In this document: positions 47,491-61,396 of the stretch, in pieces
How positions within the stretch are numbered: the stretch's first letter is position 1
How the letters are laid out: each line of letters begins with the position of its first letter
From: Desarmillaria ectypa
Lineage: Eukaryota > Basidiomycota > Agaricomycetes > Agaricales > Physalacriaceae
NCBI GenBank assembly: GCA_030407005.1
Contig: JAUDYN010000008.1
Coordinates: 2,480,001-2,544,000, forward strand
Length of the DNA: 64,000 nucleotides
Reading direction: 5' to 3'
Program-made: the position numbers and the translations under genes
The notes under the pieces: model-generated
What the model was told of the DNA's origin: nothing
What the model saw: only the letters and a program-made list of their open reading frames with translations
Databases searched by the model: none

Positions 47491-49345
47491 CTAATTCTTC
47501 CCACTCTTATCCCTCACATCCCGCCAAAAGTCGGCCCACCCGTCTCTGCGGTTTTCATCTCCATCCTCAATCGGCGGAAGCCCCTCCCTTCCTCGAGGTC
47601 CAAACGCATCCTTTTGTGCCAGGGCAATTCGGTCAAGAGCCTTTATCAATGAGGGAGTGACAGGCACAGCACCCATCGGGGGTGATGGCGCCTCGACAGC
47701 TGTACCATGGCTCGAAGACAGAGTATTCGACGACCGGTATCGCTTTATGAACCTAGGACTCCACTCCTCATCGGTCTTCTGCTGACTGATGCTCGTAAGG
47801 TCCTCTTCATGGTCAGAGTAGTCAGGTACCTCCCCCTCTCCAAGTCCGCTAACCACATTCTTCCGCTTGAGTTGTCCAAGCTTCTGAATTTCCTTGTCAT
47901 AGTCAATATCATCTGGCGGTTTGACCTTGTCATCTCGCTCGCTGTCATTAACCAGCGTTGGTGCCGTGGATGTCATGGAATGTCTTTGCTTCAACCAGGG
48001 TAGCCCACCTGTGGGCGGACTTGTTTTTGGGTCGTCTTCCTCTGAATCCGAGGACTCGAGTTGGCCTAGGGGTCGGAATTTGACAGCTTCCCGGTTACGC
48101 TTACACAGAGCATGGAAACGAGCCTGGTTATCCTTCTTGGAGCGCGCCTTCTTCAAGTACCCTGCACTTTGATGGAAATCGAACGAGGAATGATCAGACG
48201 GATTCGAACCGCTCTTGTCTAGCTTCGGAGGCGAACCAGCCTTATCGTCGTCAGGGAAGACGAGATCCTTGGATATGACGGGTTTCTCTGTTAAACCAAA
48301 GATGCGGTCCCATACAGATGTGAAGGGTTGATAGGTTCCTGCACGGTTGGCATGGTTGGGAAGGTTCGCTGCATAGTCGGCGAGATAACTGTCCCATTTC
48401 TTCCACATTGTCGTAAGTCTTGTATTCTCTGGAAAAGTGCACAACACATACCTGATCTGGGCACTCACCAAATGTCCGCTTCAGGAACCAATCTGACGCC
48501 ATTCCTGCGCAAAGGAACAGACAAAATCCTGCGCTGAGGCCTTTCTCCCTGCTTGTCTCCCATTCTATACTTGCGGTAAGCCATAGGCGTTCCCACACAT
48601 TGGTCCATGCAGGAATATGGGCTAAAGCCGCGATAGCGACAATGACGCCAAAGGAGCCCAGGGAAGTTGTGGCGAAGCGAAGAGACGCATGCTGGAACTT
48701 GACAAGTGGGAGCAGGGTGAAGAGAGTCACTATGGGGGTACATATGGACAAAAAGACGATCCGTGTCAATAGAGATGGATGGACGATAACCGAAAGGGCA
48801 AGAGCGAAAAGGGCGCTAGTACCTGACATCAGGCAATCATACCGGAAGAGATTGGTGATTGGCTTACCCTCCGGAAATACCGCCGAGTGCCAATGCAAAG
48901 TATTTCCATCTTCCGGCAAGAAACGTAGTCAGGAGGGAAGACAGAAGCCAGATGGCAACAAAGGACTTGGATGATAGAGCGCTTGAGGATGTAATGGATG
49001 GAATCAGCAGTGCCAAAAACGTCGAGAAATGCACTATACGGTCATATTAGTACGGGTAAACTAAGTAATAAATTATGATAACGCACATCCAAAGGCATAT
49101 CCAATGGCCAAGCCACCAATACCGCCTTCTAGAATCCATTTTAATTTCTTTGGTGAATCAAATGCGCCTGGAATAGCATCGTATCGAGGCGCAAATTGTC
49201 GTGTGCGGTCGAGGGTAAAAAATGTACCAGAGAATGTGAGCAAAAGAGAGAGTAAAAGTAGAGGTAAAGCATAGGCCAGTAGGTATGATGTCGATGGGAG
49301 GAGGGTCGTAAGACTGTATTCGTCGGTAGTCGTCATTATCGTCAT
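47491..49345 (-). CDS. DUF4203-like multi-pass membrane protein
   Basis: Several exons give about 550 residues. The N-terminal half is hydrophobic with about seven helices (LAYALPLLLLSLLLTFSGTF, ILEGGIGGLAIGYAFG, FLALLIPSITSSSALSS, ALFALALSVIVHPSLLTRIV, LRFATTSLGSFGVIVAIAAL). This fits the DUF4203/TM7SF3-like layout. The C-terminal ~320 residues are hydrophilic and charged, with Ser/Asp/Glu-rich linkers (QLESSDSEEDDPKTSPP) and a Trp-containing end (DGWADFWRDVRDKSGKN). No catalytic motif is seen. It is likely an endomembrane protein with a cytosolic tail. Family assignment is by architecture, so moderate. Confidence 0.7.
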
Positions 49346-49736
49346 TAGTTGTCGTTAGTGATATCTTTAGCGTTGAAGATGTTATAGGGTATCTCCTGAG
49401 GCGTCTTGAATTGCCGTCGAAGACGCACTACCTCGGATGCGGAGTCCTGAAGGGGGGATGGAGGGAGTGTACAGGTGTTTACTTGCGGCATCTTCGGACA
49501 CTCCACATATGACGTCATTGGCCGTATGTCTCGATTCTTGTGCGGCTCAGTCTTTGACTGGCAGCCACAATATTAATAATGCGGCTGACATGGTGCAAAT
49601 TCGGGGGGAAAGAACTGCGAATTTGAAATGACTGTAATTAATACAAGGGTTCTAACTTTTAAGAAGGATTGCATAGACCCACTAGCACCGTGAATGGTCG
49701 AGATCAGCGCTATTTATAAGGAGAAACAGAGGTGCT
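49346..49736. other. intergenic, 5' flank of the DUF4203-like gene
   Basis: No ORF of note. The segment should contain the promoter of the minus-strand gene starting at 49345. Confidence 0.4.
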
Positions 49737-50804
49737 CTAGCAGTGAACATCAATGGTAACAAGTGGCTGACTAACAGAATCGTCGTCCCATTGAAGCTGA
49801 TGGCTCTCAATCCATAACAATTTTCCTCGCTTTTGCCACAAGTTCCTATTTTCATTCATTTTCCGTGATAAAACCGCACATGCACGTTTTACCTGAGGGA
49901 ACAAGGCGACCGCGTCTACAATATGCGGACCGACAGTGTGAGTAGGATAAGGGACCCGGAGGGGAAAGCAGTACTTCTGGAAGTCCCTAGAAAGTAGGCA
50001 TCCAGCCAAGTGATACATGTGTGTCGAAGGGAATGAGGTTGAATTGTAGGGCAACTTTGAATCATGAGCCTTTCCAGCAAGTCCACTCAGATCCGGCGAA
50101 GAAAAGGTCAATTTTCTACATCATCCAAACATAAGACAGTGATGCAGCAGGTGTTCAGGGATGTGATGGACCAATCTTGAAATGAAGGACAAAATAGAGC
50201 ATTGGCGCAACATAGGGAAAGCATCCCAAAATGCTTGAGAGGTGGACCATCGAATGTACCACCGCATATGCAGTGTGGTGTCAGCGATATCAAGCTTCCT
50301 CTCCAAAGTAGCCCGATTCCTCTGCTTTGCCGTCTCACCAGCAGAATATCCCAAACCTATCCCCACCACGATGGAAAATTGAGAGCGATCTGATTCAACT
50401 CGGAATATGTTCGAAAATAACGTGTTACCTGCTCTGCAGCCTGCGCAAAATTTGGTGAGAACGTGCAAGCCACATTCTCGATGAGCGGGCTCATCACAAG
50501 CCACAGGCAGATGGCCTTGAATGATGAAAAGGGAAGGTCACAACTGCCAAAGGGCTCCAAATAAAAGAGAGACCAGCTTAATGTGGAACAACGAACGCAA
50601 AATGGTGGCAAATCCAGATGCAAAGATTGTTCGGTAGGGTCCATAGCCCGATGGATGTAGTAGGTGAGAGTAATGTAGTTAAATTTTCGGCATAGACACA
50701 CAGCTGAAAGGAAATTTTCGTCATCCAACCAGAATGATGTGGACTAATTCGTTTGGGAGACCAGCCAGGGTGGTAGGGCCTGGGCCAGGATTAGGCGAGG
50801 ACAT
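49737..50804 (-). pseudogene. F-box paralog with several frameshifts
   Basis: An ATG at 50804 opens MSSPNPGPGPTTLAGLPNEL and VHIIL, a normal F-box start. The next family block (LDDENFLSAVCLCRKFNYIT) is in another frame; the break is near 50729-50731. Further on, ENVACTFSPNFAQAAEQ and RYFRTYSELNQIALNF resemble the F-box gene at 45558-47048. GLGYSAGETAKQRNRATLE then shifts frame near 50345-50360. FCPSFQDWSITSLNT is in a third frame near 50165-50190, and SPDLSGLAGKAHDSKLP in a fourth segment near 50060-50095. The order of blocks follows the family, so this is one gene broken at three or more points. It is a pseudogene unless the assembly is noisy. Confidence 0.75.
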
Positions 50805-51134
50805 TGGCGCGGCCGCCGTTTTGCCTGCAAAGTATAACGTTGTACTTGTTTCAGTGGAATCAAAGACCGGCAGAGTCGTGCAGTATGGGCGATTATTAGA
50901 TCGATCCGCAAGCTATAGAGGCGACCAGCCCTCTTCAAGGTTGAGGGACACGGCGGTACTTTGACGAGTTCAATTTGATCGATTCGGATCGACTTGAACT
51001 TGCTCACGTGAAACTCACGGGGTAGTTTGTACGCGCCATCAATGATCACTCAGTGGGGGTATAATTTAAATATTGTTCTTGGTCTCTACATAACCCCTAC
51101 GAAGTAACAATTTTTAAAACAAGAAGTCGTCAGG
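50805..51134. other. intergenic, no gene seen
   Basis: 5' flank of the F-box pseudogene; only short ORFs without features. Confidence 0.4.
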
Positions 51135-51990
51135 TTAGGATACTGCCCGTATGGAATCTGCCATCTGCCGGGCTTTGGACTCGATCTTCTCCTCGTTTTT
51201 AGTCACAAATCTGCCGATGTGTGGCGGAAATACCTGTTCATGGACGCGACTTTCGTGAAGAACTGCTGTAGTTGCACCCGATTCCTCCTTGAATTTCGGC
51301 CTCATGATCTCCTGATGATCCGATCTAGAACCTCCTGATGAGAGGCGGTGATAATAAGGATGGCATTTCGCTCTTCTCATGGTCATCCGTTTCGCGGCAA
51401 TGATAATTGAAATGTTGATATCCGGGCAGTTACGTTGTCCTCGTCTACTCTTCAGACTTTTAATGTAAAGAGCTCCTTATCTTCTTCGAGCTAACTGAGA
51501 CTCAGTCAATCGTAGAAGATCGCAACAAACCCCCAAAATGGTTACCTCAGAGTCCGTCGTTGAATGACCTGCGAAACACTTTGGTTCTAGCAGATTACAG
51601 TCCTGTCTTCGGGCCGCAATCTGTCCAAGCTGGCGAGTCAATGCCTCGTGTATATTCGGTATAACTCCAGGCGCCAGGAACAACTTCCAAGGCGCCCCAT
51701 GATGGCATCTGAATTCCCACCCTTGGATGATATAAGACTCATCGATTCCTGCGCACCACCCAGCAATCATCGAGATGTCCCTTTCCCCATCCACGCCACA
51801 AAATGAACGATACCTCCCTGATACGGGATTGAATCTTAAAGAGTTCGATGGTCCTGATTATTTCACGTCAAACGTGCTGCATAAGCGGCGTCCGTCGAGA
51901 GAAGCGACGAGGCAAGAGGGAAGGGGGGAGTCTGTTTTGTGGTGCTCGCAATCTTCTTCGGCGGGAGCAACTGAAACGACAATATCAGGC
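51135..51990 (-). CDS. hypothetical protein, uncertain model
   Basis: Minus-strand text with protein-like character spans this region: PDIVVSVAPAEEDCEHHKTD near 51930-51990, then RFNPVSGRYRSFCGVDGERD near 51780-51830. GWCAGIDESYIIQGWEFRCH and ALTRQLGQIAARRQDCNLLE follow near 51600-51760, and a charged tail (EEKIESKARQMADSIRAVS) ends at 51135. A stop lies between the first two blocks and exon joints are unresolved. No domain is recognised. It may be a small gene or another decayed copy. Confidence 0.3.
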
Positions 51991-52973
51991 GTGTTCTAAA
52001 TTTGCTGAAATGTCCGTAGTATACTAATCATCTTACTTATAACCAGACTCTACAATACCGAGAGACGCTACCCTGGGGAAGAGCCGTCGTTTCCACGACT
52101 GCAAGATTAGCCTGTATATGAATGGTCACGGGCATCGCGAACCTTCATTTTCTGGACAAAGCGGCAGCCCTCAGCCGGCAGTTTCGCCATCGACTTGTAC
52201 GTCTTGCAAACGACTGTGCGTCCTTATATAACTAACATCGCGTATATTTCTCATAGCATCACGTCCTCGGGCACTGGCATTCTTATCCACACCCCTGAAG
52301 CAACCCGAACTCAAGATCGGTAGGCATGAATGTTTCTCGCATGGGGAGGTTGACTGGAGCAGGTTGTTACTTTCTACAGGACACCCATCTCCACCTCTCA
52401 TGTCCCTTCGGCTTGGGCCAGTCGGGTCCTAGTAGGGCCCCAATTCACTTCCTTTCCCTTTCCCTATTCATCATGCATCTATCATTGTATACTTACTTGC
52501 ATTCGACCGGATGATACCCCACATACTGTGCTTCATACTTCATTCACGATGTTACAATTTTTAAAACGGCTTTTTCTATTGACATTTGTATCACTAAATC
52601 TTACATCCTTCCGAATCTGTATCCGAGGAAGCGATGTCGTCTGCTGGTGCCGCCACTTCATCCTCGTACCGGCCCGGGGGGGCACATATATCCAAAGGGA
52701 GCACAAACCAGCCGAACCAGATATCGCCATGCGTACTTGGGAGCAATACCTAGACAGTGTATCCTTGCTATCAAGCAAACGTCGCTACTATCTCACCATG
52801 TCATATGCTGATGAGATACACTTCAAGGCCCAGGAGACTAGACAGCACCCAACAGACTGGGAAACTAGGGTATTGTGATGAACCGTTTCTATTCTGCTCG
52901 AAATGCGAGCGCCGATATTCAGGCTAATTTACATCATATGTTTACATTTATATCATCAGAAAGTCCTGAGGCC
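51991..52973. other. gap before the subtilisin gene, no clear gene
   Basis: Short plus ORFs (52326-52514, 52528-52878) lack domains. The rightmost part is 3' flank of the subtilisin gene. Confidence 0.35.
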
Positions 52974-55037
<2,064 letters not shown>

Positions 55038-56617
55038 GATGAAGAAAGTAGGCCGAAGAGTATTTGTGAAATGAGAGCACTCGGTAGGAGAGCTCGTCTG
55101 TCCTCAGCAACACTGCTGACCTGGCTTTTAAGCATTCTTCAAGATATCGATAGATTACGAGCGATATGAGGATCAATTCTTGACAGAGTTCTGTAACACG
55201 TATAGGTACGTCCGTCCTGGGACTTTCAAACATCAGCTTCGCGCTACATGTGCTGCCTTCCTTTCAGAGATAAGGAACGAGCAATGTATGGTTCGAGATG
55301 CCTGTGGCGGTATACGGCAATAAGAAATTTTTATACTGATTGTGGAAGTCGCGACGGTTCCTGCCCACTGGACTGGTGTGGTATGAGAATATTGTGTTGC
55401 TCCGGCCAGAGTATTGCAGGTGAGATGGGTTCAAGTTTGATACCATCCAGTCCCTTCTGAAGATAGAAGCGAAGTATCTATAGATGTGATATCTGTGACC
55501 CGAAATTTCTCCAGATTTAGGTTATGCCAGAGTTGGTCAGTGCTGGCGTTGAACCAACTTGCGATTGGGGCTATTTTTGGGTCTCCACGTGCAGAACTGT
55601 CCAGGGAAACGCCGTACTGCTGCTGAGGTTAACCACGACCTCCCTCCAGACAGCAACAGATTTGAGGAGATAAATGGAATCGACTGGCGGGCATTTACTG
55701 CGCCTCTTTCGGTTCTATGCAGATTTCTGATGTGATGAAATGAATACACGATGTTCTTGAATACCTTCACAGTCAAATTCTGTGTCAATCGTGCAATGGG
55801 TGTCAATTATGGTGAGTCGAGACGATCTTCATCTATGCTTCTACCTTATCAAACAAAGGTCACTTTCGCCGTAGGGTCGAGTCATCATGCGACCTCTCCA
55901 TTGTTCCCATCCGCAACTTGGACCTTGCCGTTATCTATAGTCCTCCTCACTGGCCAGGAAGCACCTGTGCCTTGACCATGGGACCCTTGGCCCTTTCTCA
56001 ATCACTGTGGGAGACTCCATGATATTGATCCAACGAAATTCTGGTTTCAATGGGTAGGTTCGAACTTCGGATAACCAGCCCCCTTTTTCCCTCGCAGAAC
56101 ATGCCGATAGCTAGACAGCGTCAAACTTTGGGGTTCAGATACTTACTATTCTCACGCTTCAAATCTTTCACCCTCTATCTTACCGGACTTCGAGGACGGG
56201 TGCGATTGGGCATGCTTGCAGGATCTTCCTTCGTCAGAATGTCATCGAACGGTCGACGGCCAACCTCTGTCAGGTATCGCAAGGCTTATACTCACTAGAG
56301 GTCGTGGTATGGACCCATATTGTGCATATTTCGGGTGTTTCACAGAGTTCCTGTTGTATCAGCTAGCCTCGAAGGATGTTGGTCCAAGTCCTCCCAGCTT
56401 TTATTATCTTTCCACAAAAAAAATCTCTCCCAAGGGCCTATATGTCGCTTGCGCGTAATCGACTGGGCCCACAGCCATTTGCCATTTACAATAAACACGC
56501 CTTCGGACCGACTTTGCGCCCTATTTGTCCAACTCCGACTTCGGTTCCTGATAAAAGGCGCCTACCGCAGTCCCTTTCCCTCTTCATTACCACCACCATC
56601 ATCATCCCCACCACGTT
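55038..56617. other. intergenic, promoter of subtilisin and upstream of a hypothetical gene
   Basis: Plus ORFs at 55751-55975 and 56050-56651 overlap in frames and show no domain. A TATA-like GATAAAAGG at 56550-56558 sits about 65 nt before the ATG at 56618. Confidence 0.4.
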
Positions 56618-57348
56618 ATGCCATTTTACGCGCAAACGGACCTTGACCTGAAGCTCTTCGGTTTCGAAGAGTTCGCTGCCCCTGTACCTCAATCCTGGGA
56701 CCTGGAGAAGTCACAGTCCGCTTTGTGGCGCATACAATCGTCAGTGAACCAGAAACTTACGCGCCTCGAGATTTATGGTGAGATATCTTTTGAGTTCCAT
56801 CAGCTGGGAGGTGTTGTTTATGCCGGCAACACCCCCGCGCTGTAGATTCCATTCCCCTCGAAATCATCACCCTCGGACAGTCACGCCGTTACGTTGACAA
56901 TCAGATGGATATATTCAACGAAGAAGAAGCGAAGGCTACTACTTCTTATGGATGGAGGGTGCCATCCAATTACGCCTTGTATAGCGGCGGAGGTTCGAGC
57001 TTGCCGGCAACTAGTACGTCTGACTTCTTCAATCTGGACGGCCCTGATAATGTCAATCATATCTCAGAACCTCGTGTACTGCCGCCGCGCGTTCGATTAT
57101 CACCCAAGCAAACTAGTTTCATGCTCGGTACGTGTCATTCCCATACTCATCGTGAGATTACTGCTTACAGTGAGCGGGACTTGCAGCAGGTCCACCTACC
57201 TCTCCCAAGAGCGCAAGGTTCAGACTTGGCACTGCTGGATACTAGAGACCATGTTCATTCACCGACACCACCATCCTCCTTTACTCACATTTGGGAACGT
57301 ATCCATACATCGAAACATTCTACCTCACGCATCCATCTGTACTACTAG
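56618..57348 (+). CDS. hypothetical protein, two or three exons
   Basis: An ATG at 56618 opens MPFYAQTDLDLKLFGFEEFA and runs to a GTGAGA donor. A 68-nt gap is followed by SIPLEIITLGQSRRYVDNQM and an Asn/Ser-rich stretch (FNLDGPDNVNHISEPRVLPP). A further donor (GTACGT) near 57127 leaves the last exon ambiguous; the single-frame reading stops at 57348. No domain is recognised. The TATA-like element at the right distance and consistent joint 1 support it as real. Confidence 0.45.
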
Positions 57349-57859
57349 TCACCAACATTGCACAATACATCTCGTTCACTTAATAGCACCTTGCGGCTCA
57401 TATGACCACCTGGCTGATTCTATTCTTCTAGGCCATCTATCTTCGAGAACTGAATCTAAAGGTGAAGTTAAAGCTTGAAGCTTTCCGGGCCAATCTATTG
57501 CGCCACGTGGAGAAACTTGTGTCGAAGATTTTCCGCATTGCACTCCTGACCTTTTACTACTAACACCATCGAAGAGATCTTTCGCCCAGTCCGAGAAATG
57601 GCTCCGTTCATGATATAATCATCCGGCAAGAAGCACTGTCTTGAGCCACCATAGGCCACCACGGATCTCGTGGCAATCGTGCAGTTTTTATTGTCTCTGA
57701 CGTTTGGCCACAATACGCCGGTTTCATCTTTTTGCCACGTACTTTTCATATTTAGCCTCAGCTTTCATCATGCCACGTCGCTTCTAATTCTCTCCTTCGG
57801 GTGCTTTCATATCCCTGCCACGACGTTTGCCTGACCCCGACGGGAATCCTTTACCTACT
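57349..57859. other. intergenic, no gene seen
   Basis: A minus ORF at 57495-57749 (84 codons) has no recognised domain and is treated as chance. The rest is the 5' flank of the kinase-like gene. Confidence 0.4.
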
Positions 57860-59012
57860 ATGGACGTGGTTCGAATTTGCTTTACGAAGTGTGGCGATGT
57901 CTTTCGAAGATTCAACTTTAGCGAAGACATAGAAGAAGTTGTATTCAACTCTCTGCCACATAACACGATCCAAGTAAACGCTGGTGTGACCACCGAATTG
58001 ATTTCAGGCTGTCATCCGGACCGAGGCTCTGCATGGTACCTGGGGGCAAACACTGGAACGTCAAACGATGAAGATAGGGTTCGACTAGCGATTAAACTTG
58101 CTACTCACATTGAGGTACAACCGCGGACGGAGCAGTATGAAGTGGCTCAATTGCTCAAGGAGGAGGCACTCTTCTACTCGCGCTATCTCAAAAAGCTCCA
58201 AGGTCGTATCGTGCCCATCCATTTCGGACTCTGGATTGGCTGGACATCGTGGGCTGGGGTCGTGGTCTGTGCAATTTTGGAATGGGGTGGCCATCCGTGG
58301 CCATCCAGGGTTGAGATCAATACGCATGAAAATTGGTACGCCACGATTTTTTAAAATTCACCACAAGGCATTTATGCTGACTTTTGTACGTGTACATAGC
58401 ATGAAGTTTGGAGCAGCCGTTCAAGCCTTGCATGATGCAGATGTGGAACATCGCCAGCTAGATGACCGTCGCCACTTGCTTTACAACGAGGGGTCTGGGA
58501 CCGTTCGAATCGTGGATTTCACGCAGGCTACAGGACGTCATGTATGCCAGCGTCAGCTGCCTCTTATTCACTATGCAGCTTGTCCATCCGAGGAGATCAT
58601 GCGATGCGGAGAGCTGATCCAAGCCGGGAGGCTTCTGGGGCTCTTTGGCTCGACGCCTGGTGGGTCGTTTTCTTATTGACAGTGTCGTTTCTGAATTGGT
58701 GTATCCTTTGCAGAGGACCAAGACATGGACATGAGGAGGGCATATATATTTTACAAGCGAAAGAGAGCTTTGGGACTTTCACATCCTCTGGCACTTGAAG
58801 CTCAGTTGCAATTTCTTTTGCGCTATCGGGAATGTCACTGGCATGAAACCGGACAGCTTGACCAGAGTTTGAAACTGACTGGGAGGCCTCGTAGCTACAC
58901 CCGCCATAGTCCTGTTACTCCGGAGGTAATAGATATGATCCTCGAGGAGACTGGTGTGTCTCGACGGGGATTAAATTCATCTCGGATACGGAGTAATACG
59001 TTTTCTCCGTAG
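57860..59012 (+). CDS. fungal kinase-like (PKL) protein with altered HxD motif
   Basis: Three exons. Exon 1 (from 57860; MDVVRICFTKCGDVFRRFNF) contains the lobe text LLKEEALFYSRYLKKLQGRI and VPIHFGLWIG. Exon 2 (joined at ENCMKFGAAVQALHDADVEH) has the catalytic-loop equivalent HRQLDDRRHLL and the DFG-equivalent VRIVDFTQATG. Exon 3 (EDQDMDMRRAYIFYKRKRAL) closes with a basic tail ending at a TAG after FSP. In protein-kinase-like folds the loop is normally HGD or HRD; here the Asp position is Gln and the following Leu-Asp-Asp is retained. The enzyme may be inactive or use another Asp. An upstream non-ATG extension of the frame exists, so the start at 57860 is the first ATG. Confidence 0.7.
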
Positions 59013-59398
59013 TTTGACCGCTGTTGGCACCATCATCCGGACCCTACTATACTTCACTGCATATATCTGGCGTAAGCCTTTGGTACGCCTCGCACATTTC
59101 TACACCCAGTAGTGGAAGTATTACAGCATTAACATCATTTTAATCCCATCGAGTTGTTATTTTTTGAAGCACAATTTAGTAGGGTTGCCGATAAGCACAT
59201 CACATCGGCCTAATCACTGCTGTGACGAATCGGTTTTTCTGGGGAGTCAATACCGGTCCGTCACCGCACTGAATGCTGAATTTGAGGGAAGATGATGTGA
59301 CGGTGGACCTGCAGAGCGCGACCAGTTAGGCGCAGACACTTCAACCAGTTACTGTGAAGTTACGTAACTGTCCATCATCGTTGCGATCAACCACGACC
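59013..59398. other. intergenic between kinase-like and ATL genes
   Basis: No ORF of note. It holds the 3' flank of one gene and the promoter of the next, both on the plus strand. Confidence 0.4.
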
Positions 59399-59860
59399 AT
59401 GGACAGTGCTGAGTTTCATGCTGCTGTGTACGATGCTGTAAGGCATATCCCGGTGGCTCGTGTTACTTCCTACGGTACGCCATCAGTCCTTCACAATCCT
59501 CTCTCCAAGGCTACGACCATTGTATTGATGCAGGCCACATCGCGAAACTCATTGGCATGCCCAGATATTCACGACACGTCGGTCAAGGTACTTTCAACCG
59601 TTACCGTAGACTCATCTCACTCAATTACACGCTTAATATTAGCACTTAAGTTCACGTCACTTGACGCGGATCCGCCTGTGCCATGGTATCGCGTCATTTC
59701 ATCAACAGGTGCGATATTGTCTCGCGGGCCGGGAACGGATGGGGCACAGCGGCAAAGGGAGGCCTTGGAAGCGGAAGGCGTAGAGGTCTCTGATCCCGGA
59801 TTGAAGGTCGATCTGAGAACGTGGGGATGGTTTCCCGATAACCTCGAAGGGGAAGTTTGA
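59399..59860 (+). CDS. alkyltransferase-like DNA-repair protein (ATL1-type)
   Basis: Three exons (59399..59474, 59534..59587, 59643..59860) sum to exactly 115 residues. The text VYDAVRHIPVARVTSYGHIA, then GMPRYSRHVGQALKF and VPWYRVISSTGAILSRG is the MGMT DNA-binding domain. The alkyl-accepting Cys of PCHRV is replaced by Trp (PWYRV), which defines alkyltransferase-like proteins such as fission-yeast Atl1. These bind O6-alkylguanine without transferring the group and hand the lesion to nucleotide excision repair. Short introns are all GT...AG. The end (GLKVDLRTWGWFPDNLEGEV) matches the family length. Confidence 0.92.
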   Translation: MDSAEFHAAVYDAVRHIPVARVTSYGTPSVLHNPLSKATTIVLMQATSRNSLACPDIHDTSVKVLSTVTVDSSHSITRLILALKFTSLDADPPVPWYRVISSTGAILSRGPGTDGAQRQREALEAEGVEVSDPGLKVDLRTWGWFPDNLEGEV

Positions 59861-60241
59861 CGTATGATCATGATGATTACGAGTTTTCCACGTAGTGTGT
59901 TGACTGTATATTGTATGCTTTGAATACGGGATGTGTAATGGTGTCCAAGATCAGTATCCTTCCGCAAGATACGCCGTCGACGGGCACGTCCTTGTGGTTG
60001 TCGCATCACTCTTAATTGGTCTTGGCCATTGCTATTCTATCTACCATAGGCCGCCACTTATTCTTGGTCATTGTAGTGATATAACCGGTTCACGATATGT
60101 ATTATTTTGCGTCAAGAAAAGGATGAGCAGTACTCTAATGTATCTAGTGAAACACTGTCTAAATAGAGACACTCTACAATTATTGATAGTACATGTTTCC
60201 ATAACAAGATAAAGCGACGACAATAAGGATAGTAGGACATT
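59861..60241. other. convergent intergenic region
   Basis: 3' flanks of the ATL and HAD genes; no gene seen. Confidence 0.45.
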
Positions 60242-61396
60242 TTAAGCAGTAATGGTGAATTTTAGCTTGTCGCCCTCAACCTCGCACTTGACCGAGTTCA
60301 TATTCTCGACGATGAAATGAGCGCCGCAGTCCTCGATCTTCGACCTTTCATGCGAAGTGCAAACAGCGATTACAATCGCACCGCTAGAAACACCCGCTCG
60401 GATGCCGGAAGGGGAGTCTTCAAACACGATGCACTTCGAAGCGTCGTATCCGAGACACTTTGCGGCAAGAAGGAACGGATCAGGGGCAGGCTTTCCAGCC
60501 TTGAGACGCTTATCGTCGGCAGTGATGGTGACCGGGGGAGGGGTTATCCCGACGCGAGTCATGCATCCGTGAGCTGTCATAGAAAAATAAGTAAGAGGCT
60601 GGTGCGACTCAGAAGACAAAGAGGTTTACCGTAAGTCTTGGCTCCAGAAGTCGCGACAGCGTATCTGCCTGCGGGAATGGAATCCATCAACCTTTTCACT
60701 CCAGGAAGAATGCGGACGGAGCGGTCAACGCTCGCCGCTTCGATCTGCCAAGCCTCTAGTTCATCCCGACGCGTCTTTTCTTCAAGACCCTCCTCAACGA
60801 TCTCGTTGTGATTCGCCTCCATGACGGCGTCCTCGAAGGTAGGTTGGTACACCTGAGTCTCTGGGACGGCGCTCATACGAAGGAGGTTCTGCAGACGACT
60901 GGCGAAAGAGGGGCGGCGGGATTGGGAGGAAATGATCGAGGAAGCGCGAGAGCTTGGCGCCGAGCTCGCGGGAGTCAGATCGGGAGTACCAAAATCCCAA
61001 CTTGCGGGAGAACGGAGGGGGGAGTCCATGGGAGAGTTGGAAAAAGAGTTGCTACGAGAGCCAGGGCCATGAGTGTTGTAGGCGTCGGCGAAGAAGAGAA
61101 TCGACTCTTCAAACTTGGTGACCTCGTCGTCCATTTCGTGTTCTTTAATGTAAGGCTTGAACGCGGCGAGGTTATCCACGGCACGTTTACCGTGGGTGGC
61201 GGCGATGACATAGGCTGGGTCCTCCCCAATGTCCTTCGCGACTTTGCCCCAGGCGGCCTCTACAGCTTGGATAGAATCCGTCAAGGTTCCGTCCTATCAA
61301 CACACTGGCAGAGTTAGATTGGGAAGACGACGATAACGAGGTACACACCATGTCAAAGAGCACCGCGTCGGCGTAGAAAGTTTGAGTCGAAAGCAT
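60242..61396 (-). CDS. HAD phosphatase (glycerol-1-phosphatase/sugar-phosphatase-like) with Ser-rich insertion
   Basis: Three exons, complement(60242..60573, 60630..61293, 61349..61396), give exactly 347 residues. HAD motif I is DAVLFDMDGTLTDS, split by the first intron. Motif II is YAVATSGAKTY, motif III is KRLKAGKPAPDPFLLAAKCL and motif IV is CIVFEDSPSGIRAG. The family (Gpp/Dog type) is usually about 250 residues. Here an insertion of roughly 95 residues, rich in Ser, Pro and Arg, sits between the cap domain and motif II (around 60770-61060; PASSAPSSRASSIISSQSRR). The enzyme should remove phosphate from glycerol-3-phosphate or a small sugar phosphate in the cytosol. The insertion may be disordered and regulated by phosphorylation. 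Confidence 0.88.
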
